Assembly: GCA_051209155.1 (NCBI GenBank)
Contig: JBPJGB010000004.1
Origin: Actomonas sp051209155
GTDB lineage: Bacteria; Verrucomicrobiota; Verrucomicrobiia; Opitutales; Opitutaceae
Length of the DNA stretch: 64,000 bases
Direction: 5' to 3' (one strand)
The position numbers were made by a program, and so were the translations under genes. Position 1 is the stretch's first letter, and each line of letters starts with the position of its first letter. The notes under the pieces are model-generated. The model saw nothing but the letters and a program-made list of their open reading frames with translations, searched no databases and had not been told where the DNA came from. Of this stretch, positions 35,728 through 44,988 are shown piece after piece.

Positions 35728-36505
35728 TGAGCTATTTTCCAGAGACTTGGGCGGGGAGGGCGGTGCGCCGATGCTGGTGCTGCACGGGATGTTGGGGTCC
35801 TCGCGCAACTGGCTGAGCGCCGGCGCGGACTTGGCGGCCCAGGGCTGGCAGGTGCACGCCTTGGATCTGCGCAACCACGGCAAGTCGCCGCACGCGGGGC
35901 CGATGGATTACGAAGCCATGGCCGCGGACGTGCTCGCGTGGATGGACGCGCGTGGCTTGGCCGCGGCGGAGATCGTAGGGCACAGCATGGGCGGCAAACT
36001 CGGTATGGTCTTGGCCTGCCGGCATCCCGAGCGCGTGCGGCGGCTGGTGGTGGTCGACATCGCGCCCAAGGACTACCTGTCGCATGGTCACCGTGCGGAG
36101 TTTGCGGCGATGCATGAGTTGCGACTGAGCGAGCTGCGATCCCGCGCGGATGCGGAAATGAAAATGGAGTCGCGGGTGCCGGATTGGGGCATGCGGAAAT
36201 TTCTCACCACGAATCTCGAGCGCGATGAATCCGGCAGCGGTTGGCGCTGGTCGATCAACCTGCCGGCGATCACGTCGGCCTTGCCGACACTGGAAAAGAA
36301 TCCGCTCGGCGAGCAGGAATCGTTCGACGGCCCGACGCTCTTCGTCACCGGCGGAAAATCACGCTACGTGAGCGCCGGCGACCTGGCGGCGATCTCGCGG
36401 CATTTTCCGCGCGCGGCGGTGGAGATCATCGCCGGCGCCGGGCACAACCCGCACATGGAGACGCGGGCAGAGTTGGTGCGCCACATTGTCGACCATGCAC
36501 GGTGA
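35723..36505 (+). CDS. Alpha/beta-hydrolase, YbfF-like esterase
   Basis: 260 residues. The nucleophile Ser is in GHSMGGKLGMVLA, an HGMLGSSRNW oxyanion segment is near the start, LDLRNHGKSPH follows, and the catalytic His is in GAGHNPHME, in the right order. The substrate is unknown; related proteins hydrolyse short acyl esters. Start is GTG at 35723, inside the right arm of a repeat element, so transcription and translation signals would overlap the repeat. Confidence 0.85.
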   Translation: MVELFSRDLGGEGGAPMLVLHGMLGSSRNWLSAGADLAAQGWQVHALDLRNHGKSPHAGPMDYEAMAADVLAWMDARGLAAAEIVGHSMGGKLGMVLACRHPERVRRLVVVDIAPKDYLSHGHRAEFAAMHELRLSELRSRADAEMKMESRVPDWGMRKFLTTNLERDESGSGWRWSINLPAITSALPTLEKNPLGEQESFDGPTLFVTGGKSRYVSAGDLAAISRHFPRAAVEIIAGAGHNPHMETRAELVRHIVDHAR

Positions 36506-36519
36506 TCCCCCGCCGCCGA

Positions 36520-37884
36520 TCAGACCTGGTAGGTCTCGCCGGGGGTGGGATCGAGCACGCTGATCTTTTCGTCGCGCTCGGCGATTTGCCGGGCAAACCA
36601 CTGGCGGGCTTCGGGGTCACCATGGGTGAGCACGATCGCGCGAGGCGTGGCCTGCAGGGCGAACTCGAGCAACTCCTCGCGCTCGGCGTGACCGCTGAGC
36701 TCGAAGCGTTCGACGCGGGCTTTCACCCGGGTGCGCACATGCAGGGTTTCGAAGATGAAGTCATCGCCGGGTTTGCTGGCCATGAGCGCGCCGCCCGGGG
36801 TATCGGGGTCGCAGTAGCCCACGAAGCCAATGGTGTTGCGGTGGTGGCCGAGCAGACCGGAGGCAAGGGTGTAGCTCGGGGTGTTTTCCACCATCATGCC
36901 GGAGCTCACGATGTAGAGGCCGTTGCGCTCGGGGTCCTTGCCGGGGGTGAGTTTGCGGGGCAGGGACTTGAGTTTCAGCTCCTTGAGAATGGAGCGGTTG
37001 AACTGCACGTGGCCGGTCTTGCGACGCACCTCGTCAAAGTAGTCGCAGAGGTCGAGGCCAAGACCGGTGCCGATGATCGGGCAATCGACCAGTTTGCCGA
37101 AACGGCGGGCGTCGTGCAGGATGGTGAGGATCTCCTGCATGCGGCCGAGCGCGAAGACCGGCAACAGGAAGGAACCGCCGCGGCCGATGGTGTCGTTGAT
37201 CGACTTGATCAGGCGATCGACCTCGTGCACACGTTCCTGGCCGGCAGGGCGCTCGGTGAGACCGCGGGTGGTTTCGGTGACCACGGTGTCGAAGTGGCCG
37301 GTCGGAAAACGCGCGCCTTGCAGCGTGCGCAGATCGTCGAAGAGCACGTCGCCGGTGAAAAAGATCGCGCGGTGCTTGTGGCGCAGTTCGACGGCGGCGG
37401 CGCCGGCGACGTGGCCCGCCGGGTGCAGGACGAGCTCGATTTCGTCCTTCGGGTTCAGGCCGGCGAAGGTTTTGGCCATGCCGAAGTTGAGGCCGATCAT
37501 GCGCCGGGCGCAGCGGTCGATCTCATCGTGGGTGAAGAGCGGATACTCCGGAATGTCGGCTTCCTCTTTCTGCCGCTTCATGACGTTGGCCGAGTTGTGC
37601 AGCATGCGCTCAATGAGCAGGCGGCTGGAGGCCGACATGACCACCGGAGCGTCTGGAAATTCCCGCATGGCGACCGGCAGCGAGCCAATGTGGTCCAGGT
37701 GGCAGTGGGTGATGAGGATGAGGTCGACGCGTTGGCCGCGGATTTTTCCGAAGTCGGGCATGGCGGCCCGCCCCACATGCTTGGGGTGCAAGCCGCTGTC
37801 GATGAGAAGGTTAACACCGCCGAGTTGGACGAAGAGCGCATTGGCGCCGATGCCGCCGTGGCGGTTGAGGTCGAGTAATTTCAT
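36520..37884 (-). CDS. MBL-fold, beta-CASP-like ribonuclease
   Basis: 454 residues from ATG 37884 (MKLLDLNRHGG); an upstream start at 37932 is unlikely. The zinc motif THCHLDHIGS (HxHxDH) and the later metal-binding HPAGHVAGAA, FFTGDV and SGHAEREELLEF motifs are those of the beta-CASP metallo-beta-lactamase group that cleaves RNA (RNase J/CPSF73-like). The target is unknown. It converges on the hydrolase and precedes apaG on the minus strand. Confidence 0.85.
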   Translation of the reverse strand: MKLLDLNRHGGIGANALFVQLGGVNLLIDSGLHPKHVGRAAMPDFGKIRGQRVDLILITHCHLDHIGSLPVAMREFPDAPVVMSASSRLLIERMLHNSANVMKRQKEEADIPEYPLFTHDEIDRCARRMIGLNFGMAKTFAGLNPKDEIELVLHPAGHVAGAAAVELRHKHRAIFFTGDVLFDDLRTLQGARFPTGHFDTVVTETTRGLTERPAGQERVHEVDRLIKSINDTIGRGGSFLLPVFALGRMQEILTILHDARRFGKLVDCPIIGTGLGLDLCDYFDEVRRKTGHVQFNRSILKELKLKSLPRKLTPGKDPERNGLYIVSSGMMVENTPSYTLASGLLGHHRNTIGFVGYCDPDTPGGALMASKPGDDFIFETLHVRTRVKARVERFELSGHAEREELLEFALQATPRAIVLTHGDPEARQWFARQIAERDEKISVLDPTPGETYQV

Positions 37885-37950
37885 GCCGTAAAGGATCAAC
37901 GAGAGCCATGCGCCGCCGGGGTGCAAGACCACAAGTTGAGCGGGGGAGGG

Positions 37951-38385
37951 CTATTCGGCCGCGGGAATCGCCATGTCGAACGGCGGGAGGATCACGTGGA
38001 TGCGGTTCCCTGCATCGTCCTGACCATGAAAACTGCCGACCACGCGGGCGTTGCAGCCGGTGACGTGGTAGCTGTTGTAGGAAAACGATTCGCCGGGAGC
38101 GAGGCGCGGGGTTTCCCCGACGATCTTGTCGCCCTCGATCACGAGGCGTTCGCCATCGGCCTGTTCCACCAGCCACTTCCGACCGAGTAGTTTGACCGTG
38201 CGGTCGGACTCGTTGCGGATGGTCACAAAGTAGACGAAGGCGTGCGGCTTATCGGGCGGCAGGCTGGAGCCGCCGTGATGATAAACCAATCGATCAAGGC
38301 GAGCGGTGAGTCCGGGAAGTTCCTGCGAAGAGGGCACCTTTCCAAATGGATGGAGCGGAGGCGGTGATGCAACCGGCATTCGCAT
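37951..38385 (-). CDS. apaG: ApaG domain protein
   Basis: 144 residues from ATG 38385; longer frames upstream run antisense to the next gene and are not used. The ApaG/DUF525 fold is seen in YHHGGSSLPPDKPHAFVYFVTIRNES, VKLLGRKWLVEQADGE, GETPRLAPGESFSYNSYH and MAIPAAE. The family is linked to Ap4A and CorD-type cation resistance, but no catalytic activity is established. It lies 66 bases upstream of the beta-CASP gene on the same strand. Confidence 0.88.
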   Translation of the reverse strand: MRMPVASPPPLHPFGKVPSSQELPGLTARLDRLVYHHGGSSLPPDKPHAFVYFVTIRNESDRTVKLLGRKWLVEQADGERLVIEGDKIVGETPRLAPGESFSYNSYHVTGCNARVVGSFHGQDDAGNRIHVILPPFDMAIPAAE

Positions 38386-38432
38386 TCCGGATTTCCATTG
38401 CGCCGGGCCGTGCTCAGGCGAAGGTGCGCGGG

Positions 38433-39131
38433 ATGTTCGCCGCCGATTTGCTCCATGTAGTGTTGCTGGCCCTGCTCGGGACCGGTCACTGCATCGGCAT
38501 GTGTGGTGCGTTCGCGCTGGCGGCCGGCACGGGAGGAGGCGGTCGCGCGGTTTGGTGGTCCCGACAACTGGCCTATCAACTCGGCAAAGGCATCGCCTAC
38601 GTGTTCGTGGGCATCGCCGTGCTGGCCGCGATGCGACTGATCGAGACGCGCGCACCGGTCGATGTCGTGCGGAACGCGCTTGGCTGGACCGTCGGGCTGT
38701 TGATGGTGGCACTGGGCGCCGCGCAATTGTTGGGCCGTCGTTTGCCACAAGGCGTTCAGCGTTGGTGGCAAGGGTCGCGAGCCTGCGGGGTGCTGGCAGG
38801 ATTGGGCCAAAGCCAGTCGCCCTTCAAGGGACTCTTGATCGGTTGGTTGAACGGATTTCTGCCCTGTGGACTGTCCTGGGCTGCCTTGCTCTACCTCGTC
38901 GCGACCCGCTCCGTGGAAACGGTGGTGGCCGGCGGCCTACTCTTCAGCCTGGCCACGCTGCCGGGGCTCGCCGCGACGGCGTGGCTGTTGCCCAAGCTCG
39001 GGGCGGAACGCCGGGCGTGGCTCATGCAGGCGGCCGGCGCGGTGCTGATTCTGCTCGGCGTGCTCACCATTCTCCGCGGCGACGCGACGGTGCACCATTG
39101 GTTTCACGAACATTTGGTGCTGCCCGGGTAG
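38433..39131 (+). CDS. TauE/SafE-type (UreH_2-like) membrane protein
   Basis: 232 residues from ATG 38433; a start at 38346 would overlap the apaG start on the other strand. The family mark GTGHCIGMCGAFALAAG near the start and GWLNGFLPCGLSWAALLYLV are present, with about six membrane helices. The Cys pairs suggest metal or thiol transport; related proteins are found beside cytochrome cbb3 oxidase genes and are linked to copper delivery. No oxidase genes are here, so the role is open. Confidence 0.75.
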   Translation: MFAADLLHVVLLALLGTGHCIGMCGAFALAAGTGGGGRAVWWSRQLAYQLGKGIAYVFVGIAVLAAMRLIETRAPVDVVRNALGWTVGLLMVALGAAQLLGRRLPQGVQRWWQGSRACGVLAGLGQSQSPFKGLLIGWLNGFLPCGLSWAALLYLVATRSVETVVAGGLLFSLATLPGLAATAWLLPKLGAERRAWLMQAAGAVLILLGVLTILRGDATVHHWFHEHLVLPG

Positions 39132-39209
39132 GGCTTCTTGGCGGCGAAAGCGCCGCGCGGGCACTCCGTTCTTGCCCTCAATTTGGCCGGGGCGCAGAAC
39201 GGCGTTTCC

Positions 39210-40757
39210 ATGGAAAAATTGGCCCTACTATCGGTGAGTGACAAAAGCGGTCTGGCGGACTTCGCCACCGCCTTGGTGGAGCAGCACGGCTATCGCTTGC
39301 TGTCGACGGGCGGCACCGCCCGCCTGCTGGCCGAGAAGGGCCTGCCGGTCACCGAGGTGAGCGAGCACACCGGCTTCCCGGAAATGATGGAAGGCCGCGT
39401 GAAGACCCTGCACCCGAAGATTCACGGCGGACTGTTGTGTCGCCGCGACAAGGCCGACCACCTCGACGCAGCGAAGGCCAACGACATCGCTCTGATCGAC
39501 CTGGTGGTGGTCAACCTCTATCCGTTCGAAGCCACGGTCGCGAAGCCCGACGTCTCCCGCGAAGAGGCGATCGAGAACATCGACATCGGCGGCCCGTCCA
39601 TGCTGCGCAGTGCGGCCAAGAACCACGAAGCGGTCACCGTCGTGTGCGACCCGGCCGATTACGGCGCGGTGATCGAGGCGCTCGGCGACGACGCCAAGAT
39701 CCGCCCGCTGCGCCGCAAGCTGGCGCTCAAGGTCTTCCAGCGCACCGCCAGCTACGACGCGGCGATCTCGGCCTACCTCGAGGCCAACGCCGACGAGCCC
39801 GACCTGGAGGCATTGAGCGGCTTCCCCAAGAAGCTATCGCTCGACCTGACCAAGGCGCAGGAGCTGCGCTACGGGGAGAATCCGCATCAGAAGGCCGCGC
39901 TCTACGGCACCTTCCACGACCACTTCGAGCAGCTCCAGGGCAAGGCACTCAGCTACAATAACATTTTGGACATCACCTCGGCCGCCTACTTGATCGGCGA
40001 GTTCGAGCGTCCGACCGTCGCCATCCTCAAGCACACCAATCCCTGCGGCGTGGCGAGCGCGGACACCCTCGAGGAGGCTTGGGAGCACGCTTTCGCGACG
40101 GATCGTCAGGCCCCGTTTGGCGGCATCATCATCGTGAACCAAACGATGGGACCGGAGCTGGCCGCGACGATCGCCGGCATCTTCACGGAAGTGATCATCG
40201 CCCCGCGCTTCAGCGATGAGGCGCTGGAAATCTTCGCGAAGAAAAAGAACCTGCGCCTCATGATCGCCAAGGACGGTATCGGCGCCGATTCGCTGCAGGA
40301 GGTGCGCTCAGTGATCGGTGGCGTGCTGCTGCAGGATCGCGACCGCACCCTGGGCAAGCAGGCCGAGTTCAAGGTGGTCACCAAGCGTCAGCCCACCGCC
40401 GAAGAATGGGCCTCGATGATGTTTGGTTGGAAGATCGGCAAACACGTGAAGTCCAACTCCATTGTCTACTGCAAAGGCGAGCGCACCCTCGGCGTCGGTG
40501 CCGGGCAAATGGCCCGTGTTGACAGCTCGCGCATCGCGGTGTGGAAGGCCGGCGAGGCCGGACTCGACCTCAAAGGCTCGGTCGTCGCCAGTGAAGCCTT
40601 GTTCCCCTTTGCGGACGGCTTGATCGCCGCGGCCGACGCCGGTGCAACCTGCGCCATCCAGCCGGGTGGTTCGGTGCGCGACGCCGAGGTGATCGCCGCC
40701 GCCGATGAGCGCGACATGGCGATGGTCTTCACCGGCATCCGCCACTTTAAGCACTAA
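39210..40757 (+). CDS. purH: Bifunctional AICAR transformylase/IMP cyclohydrolase
   Basis: 515 residues from ATG 39210. The N-terminal cyclohydrolase half (ALLSVSDKSGLADFA, GRVKTLHPKIHGG) and the C-terminal formyltransferase half (RYGENPHQKAALYG, LKHTNPCGVASAD) are complete. It performs the last two steps of de novo purine synthesis, using 10-formyl-THF. It stands as a single gene here and ends in a strong terminator. Confidence 0.97.
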   Translation: MEKLALLSVSDKSGLADFATALVEQHGYRLLSTGGTARLLAEKGLPVTEVSEHTGFPEMMEGRVKTLHPKIHGGLLCRRDKADHLDAAKANDIALIDLVVVNLYPFEATVAKPDVSREEAIENIDIGGPSMLRSAAKNHEAVTVVCDPADYGAVIEALGDDAKIRPLRRKLALKVFQRTASYDAAISAYLEANADEPDLEALSGFPKKLSLDLTKAQELRYGENPHQKAALYGTFHDHFEQLQGKALSYNNILDITSAAYLIGEFERPTVAILKHTNPCGVASADTLEEAWEHAFATDRQAPFGGIIIVNQTMGPELAATIAGIFTEVIIAPRFSDEALEIFAKKKNLRLMIAKDGIGADSLQEVRSVIGGVLLQDRDRTLGKQAEFKVVTKRQPTAEEWASMMFGWKIGKHVKSNSIVYCKGERTLGVGAGQMARVDSSRIAVWKAGEAGLDLKGSVVASEALFPFADGLIAAADAGATCAIQPGGSVRDAEVIAAADERDMAMVFTGIRHFKH

Positions 40758-40788
40758 GAACCAAGCCACAAATTTGTGGTCATCGATT

Positions 40789-40823
40789 TGCGTGAGGCAT
40801 TGCGTGCCTCACGCATTTTTTTT
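40789..40823 (+). terminator. Rho-independent terminator of purH
   Basis: Perfect 11-bp stem TGCGTGAGGCA/TGCCTCACGCA with a 5-base loop and eight following Ts, 31 bases after purH. The next gene's ATG at 40830 starts 6 bases later, so its promoter must lie inside or upstream of this element. Confidence 0.92.
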
Positions 40824-40829
40824 ATCCGT

Positions 40830-41699
40830 ATGCCCATGTTCTCGCTTCGTCTGCTCACGGTATTTGCGTCCGCGCTGTTGCTGCTCTCAGGCTGCTCGAC
40901 CGTGCCTGAAACCGGGCGGCGGCAACTCTTGCTCACGTCGGCCGATCAAGAAGCCCAAATGGGCTTGGCGGCCTTTGCGCAAATCAAGGAGGAGGAAACG
41001 GTTTCGCAGAATCCGATGCTCAACGACCGGGTCGCCCGTGTCGGCAAACGCATCGCCGCCAGTGTGGGTCGCTCCCTGCCCAACGCCAAATGGGAGTTCG
41101 TGGTTTTCGAGTCGGAAGAGCTCAACGCGTTCGCCTTGCCCGGCGGGAAGGTCGGAGTCTACACGGGCATCCTGAAACTGGCTGAAACCGATGATCAGCT
41201 GGCAGCGGTGATGGGGCACGAGATTGCTCACGTGACCTCCCGGCATAGCGGCGAACGCATGTCGCAGCAAATGATGGCGGCCGGTGCGACCGTGTTGTCG
41301 GAAGTCACCATGGAAGCGAAGGACGTGGATCCGGAGAAGCGGAATATGGTCCGCGCAGCGCTCGGCGTGGGCACAGCGCTCGGCGTGATGTTGCCGTATT
41401 CCCGTCTGCACGAATCCGAGGCCGATGCCGTTGGCCTGAAGTTTGCGGCCGGGGCGGGTTACGACCCGCGCGCGGCCATTTCGTTCTGGCAGCGGATGCA
41501 GACCGCCAACGAGGGCAAAGCCCGACCGCCCGAGTGGCTTTCGACGCACCCGTCAAACGAGACGCGAATCAAAAATTTGCGCGAACTGGCGCCGCGATAT
41601 GTGCCGCTCTACGAGCAGGCGAAAAAGAAGTATGACGACGCGGCCATGGGAGAGGGTGAGATTGCCCCCCTGGCGGAGCGCGAAATTGGCGCGCCCTGA
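40830..41699 (+). CDS. M48-family metallopeptidase lipoprotein
   Basis: 289 residues. The lipoprotein signal (LLTVFASALLLLSGCSTV) is followed by a peptidase domain with the zinc motif MGHEIAHVTSRHSGE (HEXXH) and an acidic DAVGLKFA segment. Relatives (BepA/LoiP/YcaL) degrade or refold outer-membrane proteins. Longer in-frame starts (40776) run through the purH terminator and are unlikely. It follows purH on the same strand but probably has its own promoter. Confidence 0.88.
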   Translation: MPMFSLRLLTVFASALLLLSGCSTVPETGRRQLLLTSADQEAQMGLAAFAQIKEEETVSQNPMLNDRVARVGKRIAASVGRSLPNAKWEFVVFESEELNAFALPGGKVGVYTGILKLAETDDQLAAVMGHEIAHVTSRHSGERMSQQMMAAGATVLSEVTMEAKDVDPEKRNMVRAALGVGTALGVMLPYSRLHESEADAVGLKFAAGAGYDPRAAISFWQRMQTANEGKARPPEWLSTHPSNETRIKNLRELAPRYVPLYEQAKKKYDDAAMGEGEIAPLAEREIGAP

Positions 41700-41809
41700 C
41701 CGCGACCGCCAGGTCCAGTGATCGGCCGACCCGGGTCTGCGTGCGTGAGCGTGTGGGCTGAAGCGAATTCTCCTAGCCGCTCGCGAAGCGATGCGTCAGC
41801 GTCGACGGC

Positions 41810-43183
41810 ATGTTTGATCCCGTCGAAAAACTGAAGGAATTCATCCGGCACCAAAGCGTGTCCGCCGACTCGGCTTTCGCCGAGGGTATGCAAGGCGCTC
41901 AAGGCTTTCTGCACGAGCTCTTCACCTCGATCGGTTTTGAGGTCGAGGTGGTGAAGACGCCCTTGCATCCGGTCGTGCTGGCCAGCCGCGGCGGCGATCC
42001 GGCTTGGCCGCATGTGATCATCTACGGTCACTACGACGTGCAACCGGCGGACCCGCTCAACCTTTGGGAAACGCCCGCTTTCGAACCGACGGAGCGCGAT
42101 GGTCGGCTCTACGGCCGCGGCACGGCCGACAACAAGGGCCCGCTGATGACCCACATCGCCGCGGTGGCGTCGCTGCTGGAACAGGAGCCCGATCTACCGC
42201 TGCGCATTACCTTCATGGTCGAGGGTGAAGAGGAGATGGGGAGCCCGAGCTTTGAAGGTTTTCTGCAGGCGCACCGCGAACGACTCGGCGAAGCAGATTT
42301 TGTGTTCCTCTCCGACACCGGCATCCCCACCGAAGACCAAGTGGTCATCACCTGCGGCTTGCGCGGTCTCGTGCTCTTCGACCTCGAAGTCACGACCGCC
42401 AAGTCCGACCTGCATTCCGGATTGCATGGCGGTGTGTTGCGCAACCCGATTCAGGCGCTGACCGAATTTTGCGCCTCGCTGCACGACGCCGACGGACGCG
42501 TCAATGTGCCCGGTTTCTACGACGATGTGTTGGACGTCGAACAATGGGAACGCGACGAACTGAAGAAGTATGGCAGCGACACCGAGGCGTATAAAAAATT
42601 CCTCGGTATTCCTGACTTCTACACCGTGAAAGATTTCGGTCCGTTCGAAGCCATTCGCTTCATGCCGACCCTTGATTTCAACGGCATCGGCGGCGGCTAC
42701 CAAGGGGAGGGGTCGAAGACCGTCATCCCGAGCAAGGCGATGGTGAAGGTGAGCTGCCGGCTGGTGGCGAACCAAGACCCCGACAAGATTCGCGAGCTGC
42801 TTTATGCCACGGTGGCCGAACGGATGCCCAAGGATGTGAGCTACCGCATCATCGACCAACATCAAGGCAGCGCCTACGTGGTCGTGCCGCCGGATCGACC
42901 GAATACGCCGGCGGATCAATCACCGGTGCTCGCCGACGCGTTTCGTGCGACCGACGAGGCGGTGAAGCAGGTCTTCGGCAAGGCCCCGCTTTACCTGCGC
43001 GAAGGCGGCAGCGTGCCGATCATCGCCGCCATCAAGCGGGTGCTCGGTTTGGATTCGGTGATGTTTGGTCTCTTCCTGCCGGAGGACAACCTGCACGCGC
43101 CCAACGAGTCCTTTAACCTCAAAGTCATGCAGCGTGGCATGGAGGTGAGTCAGCGCGTCCTGCGGAAGCTCGCAGGCCGGTGA
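41810..43183 (+). CDS. M20-family dipeptidase
   Basis: 457 residues. The metal ligands and catalytic residues appear in YGHYDVQPADP, GRGTADNKGPLMTH and MVEGEEEMGSPS, and the dimerisation domain is inserted in the middle. The family (carnosinase/DapE-like) cleaves dipeptides; the length and the EGEEE motif fit the dipeptidase group. Start is ATG 41810. A REP-like repeat follows downstream. Confidence 0.9.
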   Translation: MFDPVEKLKEFIRHQSVSADSAFAEGMQGAQGFLHELFTSIGFEVEVVKTPLHPVVLASRGGDPAWPHVIIYGHYDVQPADPLNLWETPAFEPTERDGRLYGRGTADNKGPLMTHIAAVASLLEQEPDLPLRITFMVEGEEEMGSPSFEGFLQAHRERLGEADFVFLSDTGIPTEDQVVITCGLRGLVLFDLEVTTAKSDLHSGLHGGVLRNPIQALTEFCASLHDADGRVNVPGFYDDVLDVEQWERDELKKYGSDTEAYKKFLGIPDFYTVKDFGPFEAIRFMPTLDFNGIGGGYQGEGSKTVIPSKAMVKVSCRLVANQDPDKIRELLYATVAERMPKDVSYRIIDQHQGSAYVVVPPDRPNTPADQSPVLADAFRATDEAVKQVFGKAPLYLREGGSVPIIAAIKRVLGLDSVMFGLFLPEDNLHAPNESFNLKVMQRGMEVSQRVLRKLAGR

Positions 43184-43198
43184 GATGCGCCAGTTCCT

Positions 43199-43277
43199 GT
43201 AGCCGGGGTCGGTGACCCCGGTCACGACGGATTGGCGGTCACCACGTCACCACCGGGGTCGACGACCCCGGCTACAG
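43199..43277. repeat. REP-like palindrome pair (GTAGCCGGGGTC arms)
   Basis: GTAGCCGGGGTC (43200-43211) and GACCCCGGCTAC (43264-43275) face each other. Each arm also folds on itself (GGGGTC-GGTG-ACCCC type and GGGGTCGACGACCCC). This resembles a bipartite REP/BIME element. It lies between convergent M20 and pal genes. Confidence 0.7.
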
Positions 43278-43354
43278 CAAGGCGAGCCGCGCGCTTGTGT
43301 AGGGCCGGTGCATGTGCCGGGCCGCAGTTGAAGGAGGAACCCAGTCACAAACAC

Positions 43355-43385
43355 GAACGCCCGGTCCGCGAGGAACCGGGCGTTC
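43355..43385 (-). terminator. Terminator of pal
   Basis: GAACGCCCGGT (43355-43365) pairs with ACCGGGCGTTC (43375-43385), an 11-bp stem about 25 bases after the pal stop. Read on the minus strand the tail is GTGTTTGTG, so the T-run is weak. Confidence 0.65.
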
Positions 43386-43411
43386 TGCTGAAAGGGGAGG
43401 GCGAGGCCGCG

Positions 43412-44005
43412 TTACTGCTTCAGAATGATCAGCTCGACGCGGCGATCCTGAGCCATCTGGGAGTCGCTGGCGTTCTCAACGGCTTCGAGGTCGCCCTTGG
43501 AGGCGGTTTCGAGGCGGGAGGCGGCGACACCGGCGGTTTCGAGGAACTGACGGGCGGAGCCGGAGCGGCGGTCACCGAGACCGAGGTTGTATTCGGCGGT
43601 GCCTTTCCAGTCGCAGTGCCCTTCGAGGAGGAGGCGGTGCTGCGGGTTGGCGTTGAGGTAATCGATGGCGGCCTCGAGCTTGATGCGCTCGGAGGTCTTG
43701 ATGCCGCTCTGATCAAAGTCGAAGTAGACCGGCTCAAGCAGGCCTCTGATCATTTGATCATCCTCGTAGTAGCCGTCACCGCGCAAGGTCAGCTCGCTAT
43801 TCGGGTCATCAACCAACGAACCCATGCCTCCCGTATCGATGCCCTGGTTCAGCAGGGAATCATTGTAGGCCGCGTTGTTCCCCGCGCCCTGCATGCCCAT
43901 CGCCGTGGAGCTGGGATCCGGCCGAACCGGCTTCTTCGTGCAGCCCGTGAGAGCGAGGGTTGCGACGGTGAGAACGAGGAGGAATTTCTTGGCAAAGTGG
44001 CTCAT
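43412..44005 (-). CDS. pal: Peptidoglycan-associated lipoprotein (Pal/OmpA family)
   Basis: 197 residues. The lipobox TLALTGC is followed by a Gly-rich linker and an OmpA-like domain: VYFDFDQSGIKTSERIKL, EGHCDWKGTAEYNLGLGDRR and DRRVELIIL. The Asp and Arg that bind diaminopimelate are in place. Pal ties the outer membrane to peptidoglycan and works with the Tol proteins, none of which are adjacent. The motif has GHCDWKG where Proteobacteria have GHTDERG. Confidence 0.9.
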   Translation of the reverse strand: MSHFAKKFLLVLTVATLALTGCTKKPVRPDPSSTAMGMQGAGNNAAYNDSLLNQGIDTGGMGSLVDDPNSELTLRGDGYYEDDQMIRGLLEPVYFDFDQSGIKTSERIKLEAAIDYLNANPQHRLLLEGHCDWKGTAEYNLGLGDRRSGSARQFLETAGVAASRLETASKGDLEAVENASDSQMAQDRRVELIILKQ

Positions 44006-44078
44006 GAGACGGGAAAGGGGCAGTGTTTTTGACCTTATCGGTTATCGATTTTAGCTCCGCAAGTTATTTAACGGCAGC

Positions 44079-44930
44079 GTGGCAGACTTTGACCCTTCAC
44101 TCACGTTTCTTTTCGACAACGGTTCGCTGCGCGCGGCGTCGACCTTGAGCCTGCGGCGCATTGCCCGACGTTTGCAGGATCGTTTGGCGTCGGCGGTGAA
44201 GCCGGTCTCGCTGTTGCATTCGAGCGGAGTGGCGGCCGCGGAACTTGATGGTAAACCGGCGGAGCTGCTGGAGCCGGCGCTGCAACACTTCGCGGCGGTG
44301 GGTGGACGCGAAGCAGTATTGCTGCCGTTGTTCTTCGGACCAAGCGGAGCCCTCACAGGCTACGTGCCGGAGCGCCTGGCTTCGATCCGCGCCGCGCATC
44401 CCTTGTTGGCGGTGCGGTTGGCCGATCCGCTGGTGCTGCCGACGGACGATTCCGCTGACGAGATTGCGGAGGAGATGCGGCAATCGATCGAATCGCTGAA
44501 GGCGGGCGACGGTGCCCCGAGGCGACACGTGATCATGGTCGACCACGGGAGTCCGTTGCCGGCCGTGACGGCCGTGCGGGATTTGATCGCAACGCGCCTG
44601 GAGGCAGGGTTGCAGGCGAGCCGCGTGCCGGTCACGGCCGCATCGATGGAACGCCGTCCCGGCGCGTCGTATGCCTTCAACGAGCCCTTGCTGGAGCGCG
44701 CACTTGTCGAAGCAGTGGCGGCGGGGGCGGAGGAAATCGTCATCGCATTGCAGTTCCTGCAGGCCGGACGACATGCCGGTCCCGGAGGTGACATCGCGGA
44801 GATTTGCGCGACGGCCTTGGCAGACTCCCCGCACGTGCAACTCCGCTTCACCTCGCTATTGGGCGAAGGGCCGGCGGTGCTAGGTTTGCTGGAACGGCGC
44901 TGGCGCGCGTGCGTGGCCGCCGAAGCCTGA
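44079..44930 (+). CDS. CbiX-like sirohydrochlorin chelatase family protein
   Basis: 283 residues from GTG 44079. Two CbiX-type half domains are visible: one opens with LFDNGSLRAAS where the usual metal-binding His is Asn, the other with VDHGSPLPAV; both have a PLFFG/LQFLQAGRHAGPGGD-type metal-site segment. The family inserts Co2+ or Ni2+/Fe2+ into tetrapyrroles. Because the first half lacks the His, the N-terminal half may be non-catalytic. Chelatase use is family inference. No cobalamin genes are adjacent. Confidence 0.72.
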   Translation: MADFDPSLTFLFDNGSLRAASTLSLRRIARRLQDRLASAVKPVSLLHSSGVAAAELDGKPAELLEPALQHFAAVGGREAVLLPLFFGPSGALTGYVPERLASIRAAHPLLAVRLADPLVLPTDDSADEIAEEMRQSIESLKAGDGAPRRHVIMVDHGSPLPAVTAVRDLIATRLEAGLQASRVPVTAASMERRPGASYAFNEPLLERALVEAVAAGAEEIVIALQFLQAGRHAGPGGDIAEICATALADSPHVQLRFTSLLGEGPAVLGLLERRWRACVAAEA

Positions 44931-44933
44931 GGG

Positions 44934-44963
44934 CAAAAAAAGGCCGCCTGGGTCGAGGCGGCC
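44934..44963 (-). terminator. Terminator of the LuxR regulator at 44989
   Basis: GGCCGCCT (44942-44949) pairs with AGGCGGCC (44956-44963). On the minus strand the stem is followed by seven Ts (the A-run at 44935-44941). Confidence 0.87.
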
Positions 44964-44988
44964 AAAGTAGAGGGAGAAGTCGCGACGC

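Noticed and set aside
36241..37878. A 545-codon plus-strand frame across the beta-CASP gene
   Set aside because: Antisense to a protein with intact HxHxDH zinc motifs.
38223..38810. Long minus-strand extension upstream of apaG
   Set aside because: Antisense to the TauE/SafE-type gene; the ApaG fold begins near 38385.
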